Source of the DNA: Arthrobacter sp. AQ5-06
GTDB taxonomy: Bacteria; Actinomycetota; Actinomycetes; Actinomycetales; Micrococcaceae
DNA: 64,000 bases
Direction of reading: 5' to 3'
Assembly (NCBI RefSeq): GCF_003287955.1
Contig: NZ_QMKP01000002.1
Location: 248,001 to 312,000 of the forward strand
The notes under the pieces were generated by a model. It did no database searches, was not told the DNA's origin, and worked only from the letters and a program-made list of their open reading frames with translations. The position numbers were made by a program, and so were the translations under genes. Positions 1 through 8,928 of the stretch are shown here, in pieces; position 1 is the first letter of the stretch, and each line of letters starts with the position of its first letter.

Positions 1-2
1 GC

Positions 3-1256
3 CTGATCGCCTATGTTGTGCCGGCGGCCGGTGAGGAGCCCACCAGCGGTGCCCTGCCCGACGTCGTCCGTCATCACGTGCGGGGACTGCTGCCGGACTA
101 TATGGTGCCCGCCGCCGTCGTGGTCATCGCTGACGTGCCGCTGACCCCGCACGGAAAGGTGGACACGACCGCGCTCCCTGACCCCGGCACCGCAACCCGC
201 AGCGTCGGGCGGAGTCCGCGGACCCCGCGGGAAGTGACGGTGGCCGGCATCTTCGCCGACGTGCTGTCCCTGGACCGCGCCGGAGTGGACGAATCGTTCT
301 TCGAGCTCGGCGGCCACTCGTTCCTGGCGCAGCCGCTTATTGCCAGGGTCAACGCCGCGCTGGGGACGGACCTGCAGGTCCAGTCGCTGTTCCGGGCCCC
401 CACGGTGGAAGGGCTGCTCCTGGAGGCGTCGAAGGGGGCTGACGAGAGCGCCGCGGACAGCCTCCGGCAGCTGCTGCCGCTGCGCACCACGGGAACCCGG
501 CAACCTCTTTTTGCGGTGCACCCGGCATCCGGCATCAGCTGGGGCTATGCCTCGATGCTGGGCCGGCTGGATCCCGAACGCCCCCTGATCGGGCTGCAGA
601 TGCCCGGGATGGAGCCGGGCAGGACCCATCCGGTCCAGGCGGCAACGCTGACCGGACTGGCCGATGACTACATCGCGCAGATCCGCTCCGTGCAGCCCGA
701 GGGGCCCTATCACCTGATGGGCTACTCGTTCGGCGGGTGCCTGGTCCACCGGCTTGCCACCAGACTGCAGGAGCTCGGCGAGGAGGTGGCGTTCCTGGCC
801 ATCCTGGATGCTTTTCCCGGCCAGCAGGACAACGCCGACGTCGGAACGGGACCGGCGCTCTGGGCCAGCTACCTCGACGCGCAGGGCTACGATCTGTCCG
901 GCGAGGACCTGCAGGCCCTGGGCGGCGCACGTACCCAGGAAATCCTGCGCGAAAACCACAATCCGCTGGGCAACGTTCCGCTGGATTCGGTCCAGGCCAT
1001 GGCGGGCAACTTCCCCGCACTGGCCAAGCTGATCCGCCAGGATCAGCCCCAGGTGTTCGCTGGCGACCTGCTGTTCTTCCGGGCCACCGACGAGGTGCCG
1101 GACGGCACGCCAGGGAGCGCGGCGTGGGCGCCCTACGTCACCGGAACCATCACCGATGTCGCAGTGGACACGCGCCATTCAGAGCTCTTAAGTGACCGGG
1201 CTCTCGGCACAATAATGCCCGCGTTGGCCATCCGGTTGGGCAGCGGAGCCGAATAG
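3..1256 (+). CDS. Nonribosomal peptide synthetase, terminal module (5' partial): adenylation end, carrier, thioesterase
   Basis: The reading frame is open at the window edge, so this is the C-terminal part of a larger synthetase. The first ~60 residues are the end of an adenylation domain with the A10 lysine motif PHGKVD. A peptidyl-carrier domain follows, with the phosphopantetheine serine in ELGGHS (Ser at about residue 106 of the visible part). The rest is a type I thioesterase with GYSFGG as the nucleophile elbow, a likely acidic residue in ILDAFP and the histidine in DTRHSELL. It would therefore load the last amino acid and release the peptide by hydrolysis or cyclisation. It is followed by MbtH, an exporter and a carrier-activating enzyme. 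The product cannot be named because the substrate-selecting part lies outside the window. Confidence 0.93.
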   Translation: MIAYVVPAAGEEPTSGALPDVVRHHVRGLLPDYMVPAAVVVIADVPLTPHGKVDTTALPDPGTATRSVGRSPRTPREVTVAGIFADVLSLDRAGVDESFFELGGHSFLAQPLIARVNAALGTDLQVQSLFRAPTVEGLLLEASKGADESAADSLRQLLPLRTTGTRQPLFAVHPASGISWGYASMLGRLDPERPLIGLQMPGMEPGRTHPVQAATLTGLADDYIAQIRSVQPEGPYHLMGYSFGGCLVHRLATRLQELGEEVAFLAILDAFPGQQDNADVGTGPALWASYLDAQGYDLSGEDLQALGGARTQEILRENHNPLGNVPLDSVQAMAGNFPALAKLIRQDQPQVFAGDLLFFRATDEVPDGTPGSAAWAPYVTGTITDVAVDTRHSELLSDRALGTIMPALAIRLGSGAE

Positions 1257-1320
1257 CCAGTGATGCTCCTGTTGCACAAGGGGAGTCAATCCACCCGCCA
1301 GAACAGACAGGAAAGTCACC

Positions 1321-1533
1321 ATGACGAATCCATTCGATGACAAGTCCGCTACGTTCTCCGTCCTCGTCAACGACTATCAGCAGCACTCCCTCTGGCCGGC
1401 CTTCGCTGCCGTTCCGCAGGGCTGGGTCACCATGTTCGGCCCGGACAACCGTGAGGCCTGCCTCGACTACGTGTCCCGCACCTGGACGGACATGGCTCCG
1501 CGCAAGGTCGCCGAGCTCGCCGCCGCGCATTGA
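1321..1533 (+). CDS. mbtH: MbtH family protein
   Basis: A 70-residue protein with the MbtH signature: NPFD near the start, SLWP, VPQGW, the G-x-x-R-x-x-CLDY stretch and W-x-D-M-x-P near the end. MbtH proteins bind NRPS adenylation domains and help them fold and work. It lies 64 bases after the NRPS thioesterase, with AGACAGGAAAG as a ribosome-binding site. Its stop overlaps the start of the next gene (TTGA), so it is translated together with the exporter. Its presence says that at least one adenylation domain of the upstream synthetase is probably MbtH-dependent. Confidence 0.94.
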   Translation: MTNPFDDKSATFSVLVNDYQQHSLWPAFAAVPQGWVTMFGPDNREACLDYVSRTWTDMAPRKVAELAAAH

Positions 1534-2507
1534 TCCGGGTCGAGAACGTCACCAAGAGTTTCGGCAGCTTCAAGGCCCTGGACGGCCTCTCCCTGCACGC
1601 CCGGGAGGGGACCGTCCTGGGCCTGCTTGGACCCAACGGCTCGGGCAAAACCACCACCGTCAAAGTCCTCACCACGCTGCTCTCCCCGGACGGCGGCGAC
1701 GCGCGGGTGGCCGGCCACTCCGTGCTGGCTGACCCGGACCTGGTGCGCCGGAACCTGGGCCTGTCCGGCCAGTACGCGGCGGTGGACGAGAAACTCACCG
1801 CCTTCGAAAACCTGCACATGGTGGGCAGGCTCTATGGCATGAACAGGCGCAACGCCTCGGCCCGGGCGAACGAACTGCTGGAAAACTTCCGGCTGACCGA
1901 AGTCTCCGGCAAACGTTCCGGAACCTTTTCCGGCGGCATGCGCCGGCGGCTGGACCTTGCAGGGGCCATCGTGGCCCGGCCCAAGGTGGTGGTCCTGGAT
2001 GAGCCCACCACCGGGCTGGACCCGCGCGGCCGGCTGGACACCTGGGACGTTGTGTCCCGCCTCGTGGCGGACGGCACCACCGTGCTGCTGACCACCCAGT
2101 ACCTTGAGGAAGCGGACCGGCTGGCAGACCACATCGCCGTCATCAACCACGGCCGCGTCATTGCGGAGGGGACCTCCATGGAACTGAAGCAAAACGCCGG
2201 TTCGGAACGGATCGACGTCGTGATGCGCAACTCGGCGGACCTCACCGCTGCCGCCGCCGTCCTGGAGCAGGCGGCCGGGCCGGATTGCCGTCCCGAACTG
2301 GATCCGCAGAACCTGCGCGTCTCCGTCGCCGCGTCCGGCGGCCACCACCTCTTGGTCCGGATCCTCTCGGAACTTGACGCCCGCGCGCTGCCGGTGGAAG
2401 AGGCATCCCTGCGCCGCCCCACCCTGGACGATGTGTTCCTGCAGCTCACCGGTCACGCGGCCGCCGAGAACGAAGCGGCCACCGAGAAGGAAGGGGTGCC
2501 CGCATGA
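1530..2507 (+). CDS. DrrA-type ABC exporter ATP-binding protein
   Basis: 325 residues. Walker A GPNGSGKTTT at ~34-43, signature SGGMRRR at ~134-140, Walker B VVVLDEP at ~153-159, then the variable C-terminal region typical of the daunorubicin-resistance (DrrA) family, with the QYAAVDEKLTAFENL stretch common to that family. The start is a TTG overlapping the mbtH stop. It would power export of the peptide product together with the next gene, giving self-protection or secretion. The specificity is inferred only from position in the NRPS cluster. Confidence 0.93.
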   Translation: MIRVENVTKSFGSFKALDGLSLHAREGTVLGLLGPNGSGKTTTVKVLTTLLSPDGGDARVAGHSVLADPDLVRRNLGLSGQYAAVDEKLTAFENLHMVGRLYGMNRRNASARANELLENFRLTEVSGKRSGTFSGGMRRRLDLAGAIVARPKVVVLDEPTTGLDPRGRLDTWDVVSRLVADGTTVLLTTQYLEEADRLADHIAVINHGRVIAEGTSMELKQNAGSERIDVVMRNSADLTAAAAVLEQAAGPDCRPELDPQNLRVSVAASGGHHLLVRILSELDARALPVEEASLRRPTLDDVFLQLTGHAAAENEAATEKEGVPA

Positions 2508-3304
2508 GCGCCATCACCGCGGCAGCCCGGGACAGTTCCGTCATTGCCCGGCGAAACCTCCTCAACGTTCTTCGCACACCCGGCGCGCTGGTCACAGGAA
2601 TCGTGCAGCCTGTCATGTTTGTGCTGCTGCTGGGGTTCGTCTTCGGCGGCACCCTGGGCGGGGACCAGTACCGCAGCTTCCTGATCGGCGGCATCCTGGC
2701 GCAGACCCTGACCTTCAATGCCTCCTTTACGGCCGTGTACCTGGCCAAGGACCTGCAGCTCGGGCTGATCGACCGGTTCCGGTCCCTGCCGATGTCCCGC
2801 GTGGCCGTCATCCTGGGCCGTACCTCCTCCGATCTGTTCACGAGCGTGCTGTCCGTGCTGGTGACACTGATCTGCGGCCTGGCCATCGGCTGGCGGATCA
2901 CCACAGGCCCGGCCCCGGCACTGGCGGCGCTGGCTCTGCTGCTGCTGTTTGCCTTCGCCGTGTCGTGGATCGGGGCCGTGATTGCCCTGACCGCCCGGAG
3001 CGTGGAGGTGGCGCAGAGCCTGGGCCTCGTCTGGCTGTTCCCGGTCACCTTCGTTTCCGGCGCCTTTGTGTCCGTGAACTCGCTGCCCGGCCCGCTGCGC
3101 ACCATCGCCGAGTGGAACCCCGTCACCGCCGTGGCAGCAGCCGCCCGCGAGCTGTTCGGCAATCCTGCCCCGGCCGGTTTCGGCGTGCCGAGCGGCTGGC
3201 CCGCGGAAAATGCCGTGCTGTACTCGGTACTGTGCAGTTTTGGAATCATTGCCGTCTTCGCCCCGTTGGCGATCGCCCAATACCGGCGCATCAGCAAACG
3301 GTGA
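2504..3304 (+). CDS. DrrB-type ABC-2 exporter permease
   Basis: 266 residues with about six hydrophobic segments and the ABC-2 pattern: an N-terminal cytoplasmic stretch (VIARRNLLNVLRTP), then membrane helices, including the LGLVWLFPVTFVSGAF region. Its ATG overlaps the stop of the ATPase gene (ATGA), and its own stop overlaps the next start (GTGA), so three genes are coupled. It forms the membrane half of the exporter; two ATPase and two permease subunits are usual for DrrAB systems. Confidence 0.93.
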   Translation: MSAITAAARDSSVIARRNLLNVLRTPGALVTGIVQPVMFVLLLGFVFGGTLGGDQYRSFLIGGILAQTLTFNASFTAVYLAKDLQLGLIDRFRSLPMSRVAVILGRTSSDLFTSVLSVLVTLICGLAIGWRITTGPAPALAALALLLLFAFAVSWIGAVIALTARSVEVAQSLGLVWLFPVTFVSGAFVSVNSLPGPLRTIAEWNPVTAVAAAARELFGNPAPAGFGVPSGWPAENAVLYSVLCSFGIIAVFAPLAIAQYRRISKR

Positions 3305-4044
3305 CGGCCGACGACGGCGGCCCACTCTCCGGCGTCGTTCTCCTGGCAGTCCTGACCAGGAACCTGGAGTCGGCGTGCGCGCCGGCGGGCGGCCTTCGAA
3401 CGTTCCTGTCTCCCGCGGAAGTGAGCTCCGCCGGCCGGTTTCGGCGCGCGGAGGACCGTCTGGACTACGCCGCGTCCCATGTCCTGTTCAGGCTGCTGGC
3501 GGCGCGGTGGTTGGGCCTGCCTCCGCTCGACGCCGCCGGCTTGGGTGTGACGCGGTACTGCATCGGCTGCGGCAGCAGCCAGCATGGGAAACCGGCGGTG
3601 GCCGGAGTGAGCCTCAGCCTGTCCCGCAGCCACGGAGCCGTGATGGCCGCCGCCGGACCTGCCGGAGCACCGGTCGGCGCGGACATCGAACTGGTTCCGG
3701 ACGGGCTGTTCAACGGATTCGACGACTTCGTGGCAGCACCCGGCGAGCGCGGGCAGCTCCGATCCAAGGGGATTCCCGGCCGCTTGCGGCTGTGGGTTGC
3801 CAAGGAAGCCGTACTTAAGGCCGCCGGGCTGGGCCTGGCGGTTGAGCCCTCCGCCGTCCACCTCACCCCGGCTGGCGGCACCCTGCTCCTGGCCGATTGC
3901 CCCGGACGCCCCGAGGTGCACGGGTTGACGGTCAGCCCGGTCCCTGCGCCGGCGGGTTACCGGGCTGCCGTGTCAGCGGGCTCCGGGCTGCCGCCGGACC
4001 AGCTCGCCCTGTCCGACGTGTTTGGTTCCGGCCGGCTGCCCTAA
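3301..4044 (+). CDS. 4'-phosphopantetheinyl transferase (Sfp type)
   Basis: 247 residues from a GTG start that overlaps the permease stop as GTGA. The Sfp-family motifs are visible: SLSRSHGAV, GADIEL (metal-binding Asp and Glu) and WVAKEAVLKAAGLGL (the W-x-x-KEA-x-x-K helix). The enzyme transfers the phosphopantetheine arm from CoA to the carrier-domain serine, here most likely that of the NRPS two genes upstream of the exporter. The coupling argues that it is a dedicated activator. It ends convergent with the CYTH-CHAD gene, overlapping it by four bases. Confidence 0.93.
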   Translation: MTADDGGPLSGVVLLAVLTRNLESACAPAGGLRTFLSPAEVSSAGRFRRAEDRLDYAASHVLFRLLAARWLGLPPLDAAGLGVTRYCIGCGSSQHGKPAVAGVSLSLSRSHGAVMAAAGPAGAPVGADIELVPDGLFNGFDDFVAAPGERGQLRSKGIPGRLRLWVAKEAVLKAAGLGLAVEPSAVHLTPAGGTLLLADCPGRPEVHGLTVSPVPAPAGYRAAVSAGSGLPPDQLALSDVFGSGRLP

Positions 4045-5708
4045 ATGACCGTCCCCCGGAGGACCTTGCGGGACTTTTTCCGTTCTTTCCGGTACGCGGC
4101 TTCGGCGTCGGCCGCGAGCTGCACCTGCCGGGTATGGAGCGTGACGTAGGCCGACGCGACGGCCTCGGGCAGGTCCGGCGCCGCCGCCAACTTGGCCAGC
4201 ACGTCCCGGGCCACAACACTGTCGTGGAAATCGCCCAGGACCTTCTGCTGGCGGTGCGCGGCCTTGGCGACCTTCGCGGCGCGCTTGCCGTGAACGGGCC
4301 CTGCGGACTCCGCCACGTGCCGCAGCCGTTTGGCGTCCTTGCGCACCTCGTGGAGGGCTGTCTCGTGCTCCGCCCCCCGGCGTGAGCGTTTGGCCGCCCT
4401 GGCTGCGCGCTGCAGGCGTTTGGCGGCCTTGGCCGCCAGCTTGCCCGCCGCCTTGCGGGCCGGGGCTGCGCCCTCCGGCCGGACCGGCGGATGGTCGCGG
4501 AAGGCTTCCAGGTCATCCAGGAGCCTGAAGTACCGTTCGGAAAGCAGGGCCTTCTGGAGTTTCCGGTAGGCAGTGTTCAATCTGTTGCCGAGTTCATCGT
4601 CCAGCCGGTCCTTCACCGCCGAGGCCAGCCCCGGGTGCAGTTCGGCCGTGTGCCCGAGCAGGCGAGCCAGCATCACTTCGGCGTCGCGCGGCGATCCCAG
4701 CACGCTGCCGAGCCACTTCAGCTCGTCCCGGAGGCGCCGCCCGGCCACGGCGCTGTACAGCCGGCGGTACGCTGCGAGCGCGGAACGGGCCCGGCGGGTG
4801 GCCGACCGCAGATCGTGCACAGCCTCTGGTTCCTCCAGGCGGACGCCAGGATCATGCGCCAGGATCTCGCGGATCTGCGCAGCCAGGTAATCGGACAGGA
4901 GGTCCGACACCGGCCCCTTCTTGCCGGGACTCTTGCCCGGACTACTTGGTCCGGCAGCTGCACCGGGCTCCATGGCAGGCAGCGCCAGGACTTTTGCCAG
5001 CTTGGAGCCGTGCTTGGCCGGGCGCGCCCCGGCGGCGGCCAGAATTTCCGCTGCGGCCGGGAACAGGTCAGGACTCCCGTGCACCAGTTCGAGTTCCCAT
5101 TCGCGCCATTGCCGCGTCCGGGCGTCCCTGACGGTGGCGGCCTCCCCGTCGGGCGTGTCCGCGCCGTCTGCAGCCCCCCCGGCAGCGCCAATCAGCTCTG
5201 CGCTGACGCAGTCATCCGCCAGGTCCGCCAGGTGGACGCCGTCTTCGCCATACAACGGATAAGTGGTGCGCCGGGTTTCCAGCCTGACCACTGGGGCGGC
5301 ATCCTCGCCGCGGAGGTACACCAGCACGTGCGCCAACAGGCTGTCAGGGACGACGCCGGGCTGGCCCAGCGGGGCGTGCAGCTCGCGGCGCCGCTGGGGT
5401 TCCGGGCCGGAGCCGCCGCCAGTTCCAGTGCCCGAGGTCCCAAGTTCATCCGACTTCCGGCCCCCGGATTGGGGGCCCTCCGCGGTCAGCTTCAGGTGCC
5501 AGCCGGCGTCGACTCCGCCGGTGCGGCGGCGGAGGGTGATATCGCGGGAGGCGAGCGCGTGACCTGCCGTGTCGAAGTACACCGCTTCCAGGGTATCCAC
5601 GTGAGGCTCCCCCACCCTGGCTACCCCGGGGATCTCCGCGAGCGAAGGCACCTCGGCGCCATCACCGACGTCGTACTTCATTTCGACCTCAAACTTCTGG
5701 GAAGCCAT
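4041..5708 (-). CDS. CYTH and CHAD domain-containing protein
   Basis: 555 residues. The N-terminal half is a CYTH domain, with the E-x-E-x-K signature (EVEMKY) at ~7-12 and alternating charged strands such as ITLRRRTG and WHLKL. The C-terminal ~280 residues are a CHAD domain, a helical, histidine- and arginine-rich fold (AVHDLRSATRRARSAL, LHEVRKDAKRLRHVAE). CYTH domains bind triphosphates with metal; CHAD domains bind inorganic polyphosphate. A role in polyphosphate or triphosphate metabolism is therefore likely, but the reaction is unknown. I chose the ATG at 5708 because AAGGA lies 9 bases upstream; an in-frame ATG at 5807 would add 33 residues with no homology-like content. Confidence 0.9.
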   Translation of the reverse strand: MASQKFEVEMKYDVGDGAEVPSLAEIPGVARVGEPHVDTLEAVYFDTAGHALASRDITLRRRTGGVDAGWHLKLTAEGPQSGGRKSDELGTSGTGTGGGSGPEPQRRRELHAPLGQPGVVPDSLLAHVLVYLRGEDAAPVVRLETRRTTYPLYGEDGVHLADLADDCVSAELIGAAGGAADGADTPDGEAATVRDARTRQWREWELELVHGSPDLFPAAAEILAAAGARPAKHGSKLAKVLALPAMEPGAAAGPSSPGKSPGKKGPVSDLLSDYLAAQIREILAHDPGVRLEEPEAVHDLRSATRRARSALAAYRRLYSAVAGRRLRDELKWLGSVLGSPRDAEVMLARLLGHTAELHPGLASAVKDRLDDELGNRLNTAYRKLQKALLSERYFRLLDDLEAFRDHPPVRPEGAAPARKAAGKLAAKAAKRLQRAARAAKRSRRGAEHETALHEVRKDAKRLRHVAESAGPVHGKRAAKVAKAAHRQQKVLGDFHDSVVARDVLAKLAAAPDLPEAVASAYVTLHTRQVQLAADAEAAYRKERKKSRKVLRGTVI

Positions 5709-5832
5709 GACCAGCCGTCCTTCCACGTTCATGGGCGCCAAATCTTCGCTGCTACGTCCGGAGCCGAACAGACTGTGCTGGCCCGAGTCTATGCCCGCAA
5801 CATTCATAGCCGGGAGAGGTTCACCACAGAAC

Positions 5833-5868
5833 CCTAGACATCAAACGTCTAACGTCTAATGTTAAGAC
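5833..5868 (+). promoter_or_regulatory. Candidate promoter/operator upstream of the MFS-GntR pair
   Basis: An A/T-rich stretch directly before the transporter start carries TAGAC-N7-GTCTA and a tandem ACGTCTA repeat, with a TAATGT -10-like box ending six bases before the ATG. Symmetric sites like this fit binding by the GntR/FCD regulator encoded two genes on. No ribosome-binding site is visible, so a leaderless transcript is possible. The assignment is inferred from symmetry and position only. Confidence 0.45.
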
Positions 5869-7092
5869 ATGACTGCTGCCTCATCCGATGCCCTGACGCT
5901 CTCCGACGCGCCGCCCAAGCCGCGCACCGCCGTCGTATTCGGAGTCATTGCGCTGGTGCTCATCGGGCTGAACCTGCGGGCGGGGATCGCGGGCGCGTCT
6001 GCCCTCCTCCATGATTTTCAGCAGGTCCTGGGCTACGGGCCCCTAGTGGCGGCGATCATCCCGTCCATCCCCACGCTCTGCTTTGCGGTGGCGGGGGCGG
6101 CGACGTCGTGGCTGACCGGACGGCTCGGCGTCGAGAAGGCAATCCTGCTGGCACTTGGATTCCTGGCCGGCGGGTTGCTGCTCCGCGGGATCCCGGCAAC
6201 GGGCATGCTGGTGGCGGGCACCGTAGTGGGAATGTCCGGCCTGGCGGTCTGCAATGTGGCCATGCCGTCGTTCATCCGCGAGCATTTCGCCCACCGGACC
6301 TCAGCGATGACCGCGCTGTACACAGTCACCATGACCACCGGCGCCACTGTCACCGCGGTCGCCGTGGTCCCGCTGGCCCTGGCGCTCGGCTCGCCGTCCG
6401 CCGCGGTGGGCGCAATCGGATTCCTGGCCGTGGCTGCCTTCCTGGGCTTCCTGCCCGTCGTTCTGCATGCGCACCGCAACAGCGTCCGGAGCACGGCTGT
6501 CCGCATCTCCCCGTGGCCTTTGCTCCGCACCCGGAAGGGCCAGCTGCTCACGGCCATCTTCGCTCTCCAGTCGCTGCTCGCGTACGCGCTTATCAGCTGG
6601 TTCCCTTCCATCCTGATCAGCATGGGGCTCAACTCGGCGGACAGTGGCCTGATGTACGGGCTGATGCAGCTGACCTCCGTGCCCGCCGGCATGCTGGTGA
6701 TCGCCATCGGCTCCCGGCCCCGGATGCTCCGCCCCGCGCTGTATCTGGTCAGCCTCATGATGGTGGCCGGGATGGCGTCGCTGCTGTTCCTGCCGGTGGG
6801 CCTGGCCGTCATTCCCGCTGTCCTGCTCGGCTTCGGCCTGGGTATTTTCCCGCTGGTGATGGTGATGATCAGCCGGAGCGGGACCAGCACGGCCGAGACC
6901 ACTGCCCTGTCCACCCTGGCGCAGTCCACCGGATACCTGCTGGCCACGGCGGGCCCTTTCGGCACCGGCCTGCTGTACGGCGCCACCGGCAGCTGGACCC
7001 TGCCACTGGCACTGCTGCTAAGCCTCGCCGTGGTCCAAGTGGCGGTGGCCCACCTGATCTCGGGTGCCCCCTTGTCCGGCCTGAAGAAGTAG
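5869..7092 (+). CDS. MFS transporter, CynX/NimT-like
   Basis: 407 residues with about 12 hydrophobic segments. It begins with LRAGIAGASALL in the first helix and has the short inter-helix loops of the cyanate-permease (CynX/NimT) branch of the major facilitator superfamily, which is predicted to move small anions or drugs. The substrate cannot be told from sequence. The GntR regulator starts six bases after its stop, so the two form an operon and the regulator probably responds to the transported compound. Confidence 0.88.
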   Translation: MTAASSDALTLSDAPPKPRTAVVFGVIALVLIGLNLRAGIAGASALLHDFQQVLGYGPLVAAIIPSIPTLCFAVAGAATSWLTGRLGVEKAILLALGFLAGGLLLRGIPATGMLVAGTVVGMSGLAVCNVAMPSFIREHFAHRTSAMTALYTVTMTTGATVTAVAVVPLALALGSPSAAVGAIGFLAVAAFLGFLPVVLHAHRNSVRSTAVRISPWPLLRTRKGQLLTAIFALQSLLAYALISWFPSILISMGLNSADSGLMYGLMQLTSVPAGMLVIAIGSRPRMLRPALYLVSLMMVAGMASLLFLPVGLAVIPAVLLGFGLGIFPLVMVMISRSGTSTAETTALSTLAQSTGYLLATAGPFGTGLLYGATGSWTLPLALLLSLAVVQVAVAHLISGAPLSGLKK

Positions 7093-7098
7093 GACGCC

Positions 7099-7779
7099 AT
7101 GACCCTGAGCACCTCACAACGCCAGCCTCTCGCCGACGAGGTCACCGCCAAACTCCGGCAGATGATCCACTCCGGCGAGTGGCCCTTGGACCAGCGCATC
7201 CCCTCTGAACCGGAACTGATGCAGCGCCTGGGCGTCTCGCGCGGCACATTGCGCGAAGCCATCAAGGCCCTGGCCCACAGCGGGATGCTGGAGGTCCGCC
7301 GGGGCGACGGCACCTACGTCCGCGCCACCAGCGAGATGTCCGGCGCCGCCCGGCGTATGTACCAGGACCACACGGACGAACACATCCTCGAGGTCAGGCT
7401 GGGCCTGGATACCCAGGCCGCGCGCCTCGCCGCCCGGACTGCAACGGCCGCCGACGTCGCCGCCCTGCGTGCCGTGCTCGCCACCCGGGAAGTCGCCTGG
7501 AACGCCGCAGACTTCGAGGGTTGGGCCCGGGCGGACTGGGACTTCCACGCGCGCGTTGCCCAGGCGTCCGGGAACCCGCTGCTGCACGAGCTCTACGTCA
7601 GCTTTGGTGACCTGTTCCACCAGGACCTGCTCAAGCAGCAACGCAAGGGCCGGCTGGACGGTCTCACCTATGAGGGCCATGGCGCCCTGGTGGACGCGAT
7701 CGAGGCCCACGATGCCGACGCCGCAGTGGCCAGCGTCAACCAGAACCTGAACACCTGCGCGGAGTGGCTGCGGGCGTAA
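7099..7779 (+). CDS. GntR family transcriptional regulator with FCD domain
   Basis: 226 residues. The N-terminal winged helix-turn-helix (~10-75) shows GntR features: IPSEPELMQRLGVSRGTLREAI and the wing MLEVRRGDGTYV. The C-terminal ~130 residues are a helical FCD ligand-binding domain with the usual acidic and histidine residues (EVRLGLDTQAARLA, DWDFHARVAQASGN, YEGHGALVDAI). It probably controls the adjacent MFS gene and itself, using the A/T-rich site upstream of that gene. A strong terminator follows. Confidence 0.92.
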   Translation: MTLSTSQRQPLADEVTAKLRQMIHSGEWPLDQRIPSEPELMQRLGVSRGTLREAIKALAHSGMLEVRRGDGTYVRATSEMSGAARRMYQDHTDEHILEVRLGLDTQAARLAARTATAADVAALRAVLATREVAWNAADFEGWARADWDFHARVAQASGNPLLHELYVSFGDLFHQDLLKQQRKGRLDGLTYEGHGALVDAIEAHDADAAVASVNQNLNTCAEWLRA

Positions 7780-7836
7780 ATCCTCCCGACGTGCCCAGCC
7801 TGTTTCGACGCGCCCAGCCAATTTCGACGCGCAAAG

Positions 7837-7876
7837 AATCTGGCGCAACCGAAATATCGGGTGCGCCAGATTTTTT
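7837..7876 (+). terminator. Rho-independent terminator after the GntR gene
   Basis: A stem of about 16 base pairs with one mismatch (arms AATCTGGCGCA and TGCGCCAGATT, extended inside by ACCGA/TCGGG around an AATA loop) is followed at once by TTTTTT. It lies ~60 bases after the GntR stop. It can also act for the convergent gene ending at 7945. The flanks carry two copies of TTTCGACGCGC. Confidence 0.8.
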
Positions 7877-7944
7877 GGGCGTCGCAGGAAGATTTGCGCG
7901 CCGCCGGGCGTTGGTGCGCTGTGCCGCTGCCGGGGTCAGCCGGG

Positions 7945-8481
7945 TTAGGAGCGGAGTCCCTCGAACACGTTCCTGGGTCGCTGCATCTCGCCGTGCTTGG
8001 CACCAAGGATGATTACTGCGCCTGCGAAGGCCGGAATGGCCCACTGCAGCAACTTGAGCTGCTGCTGCGCCGACTTCAGCTCGTCGGAGGCCCCCGGCCT
8101 GGGCTCGGTGGCACCCTCGCCGCCCTGGTCCGCGAGCTTGTCCACCTTCTTGCCGAGGATGCCGGCGTACAGTGTCACAGCGGCGCCGGCCACGGTCACC
8201 GCCGTCTTGATCACCGTGTCCCGGGCCACGCCGTCCTGCTTGGCGATGCGCCCTTTGTTCTCCCAGGCAATGGCGAGGTCGGCCACCAGGTGCGAGGCGA
8301 ATGCCGCGGTCTGGAGGGGCGCCCATTTCATCCAGCCCGCGCTGGAGAGCCGCGTACGTTCAGCCGGGTCCTTGGCTTCCGCAGCCGCGCCGTTCAGACC
8401 TATTGCACCCATCAGCGAACCGCCGAACCAGGCCGCTGCGGTCAGATCGTGAACGGACCGGGCAACAAGATTTCCTGCCAT
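7945..8481 (-). CDS. Conserved hypothetical membrane protein
   Basis: 178 residues with about three or four hydrophobic segments (AAAWFGGSLMGAIGLNG, VIKTAVTVAGAAVTLYAGILG, LLQWAIPAFAGAVIILGA) and a charged loop between the second and third. AGGAAAACACATC before the ATG gives a weak ribosome-binding site. I do not recognise a named family; proteins like this are common orphans in Arthrobacter relatives. It stands alone, converging on the GntR gene. Confidence 0.72.
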   Translation of the reverse strand: MAGNLVARSVHDLTAAAWFGGSLMGAIGLNGAAAEAKDPAERTRLSSAGWMKWAPLQTAAFASHLVADLAIAWENKGRIAKQDGVARDTVIKTAVTVAGAAVTLYAGILGKKVDKLADQGGEGATEPRPGASDELKSAQQQLKLLQWAIPAFAGAVIILGAKHGEMQRPRNVFEGLRS

Positions 8482-8637
8482 GATGTGTTTTCCTCACGTC
8501 GAAACTGGTACCGGAATGCCGCTGGTGCGGTCTTTGGGGTCCATGTCCCATCAGGATCACGGTCCCACCATGGTAAGCACACTTACTAACGTTACGGAAC
8601 CCCGTCTTGTACAGCCGAAACGCGTAATATCGTCGGC

Positions 8638-8925
8638 ATGGAAACAGGGACATTATTCGGCTGGGCATTCGGAGACCCCGCCCGCGAAGATGACGATACA
8701 TACATAGCAGGCCTTGAGAAGCAAGCCTTGGAGAACGCCAGGGAGACGGCTGCGGCCAAGGGCGTCGCAGTCGTCAACGGCTCTGAGGTCGTCACCTCAC
8801 TGAGTTCAAATGACAGGTCCGTGGAGCTGGATCATGCTCCGGGCAAGCTGGTGGTCCGATGCACGGTCCACGTTGAAGGCCCGGGCGCGGAAAAGCTGCA
8901 CGCAGAGGGACCCCTGAACGGCTAA
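8638..8925 (+). CDS. Hypothetical protein, 95 residues
   Basis: A small acidic soluble protein with no recognised domain; the middle (LEKQALENARETAAAKGVAVV) looks helical and the end looks like beta strands (KLVVRCTVHVEG). Codon use matches its neighbours. It starts three bases before a DUF1206-like gene, so the two are probably co-transcribed. Upstream, AGACGGGGTT and a G/T-rich region precede the start without a clear ribosome-binding site. Confidence 0.62.
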   Translation: METGTLFGWAFGDPAREDDDTYIAGLEKQALENARETAAAKGVAVVNGSEVVTSLSSNDRSVELDHAPGKLVVRCTVHVEGPGAEKLHAEGPLNG

Positions 8926-8928
8926 GCC

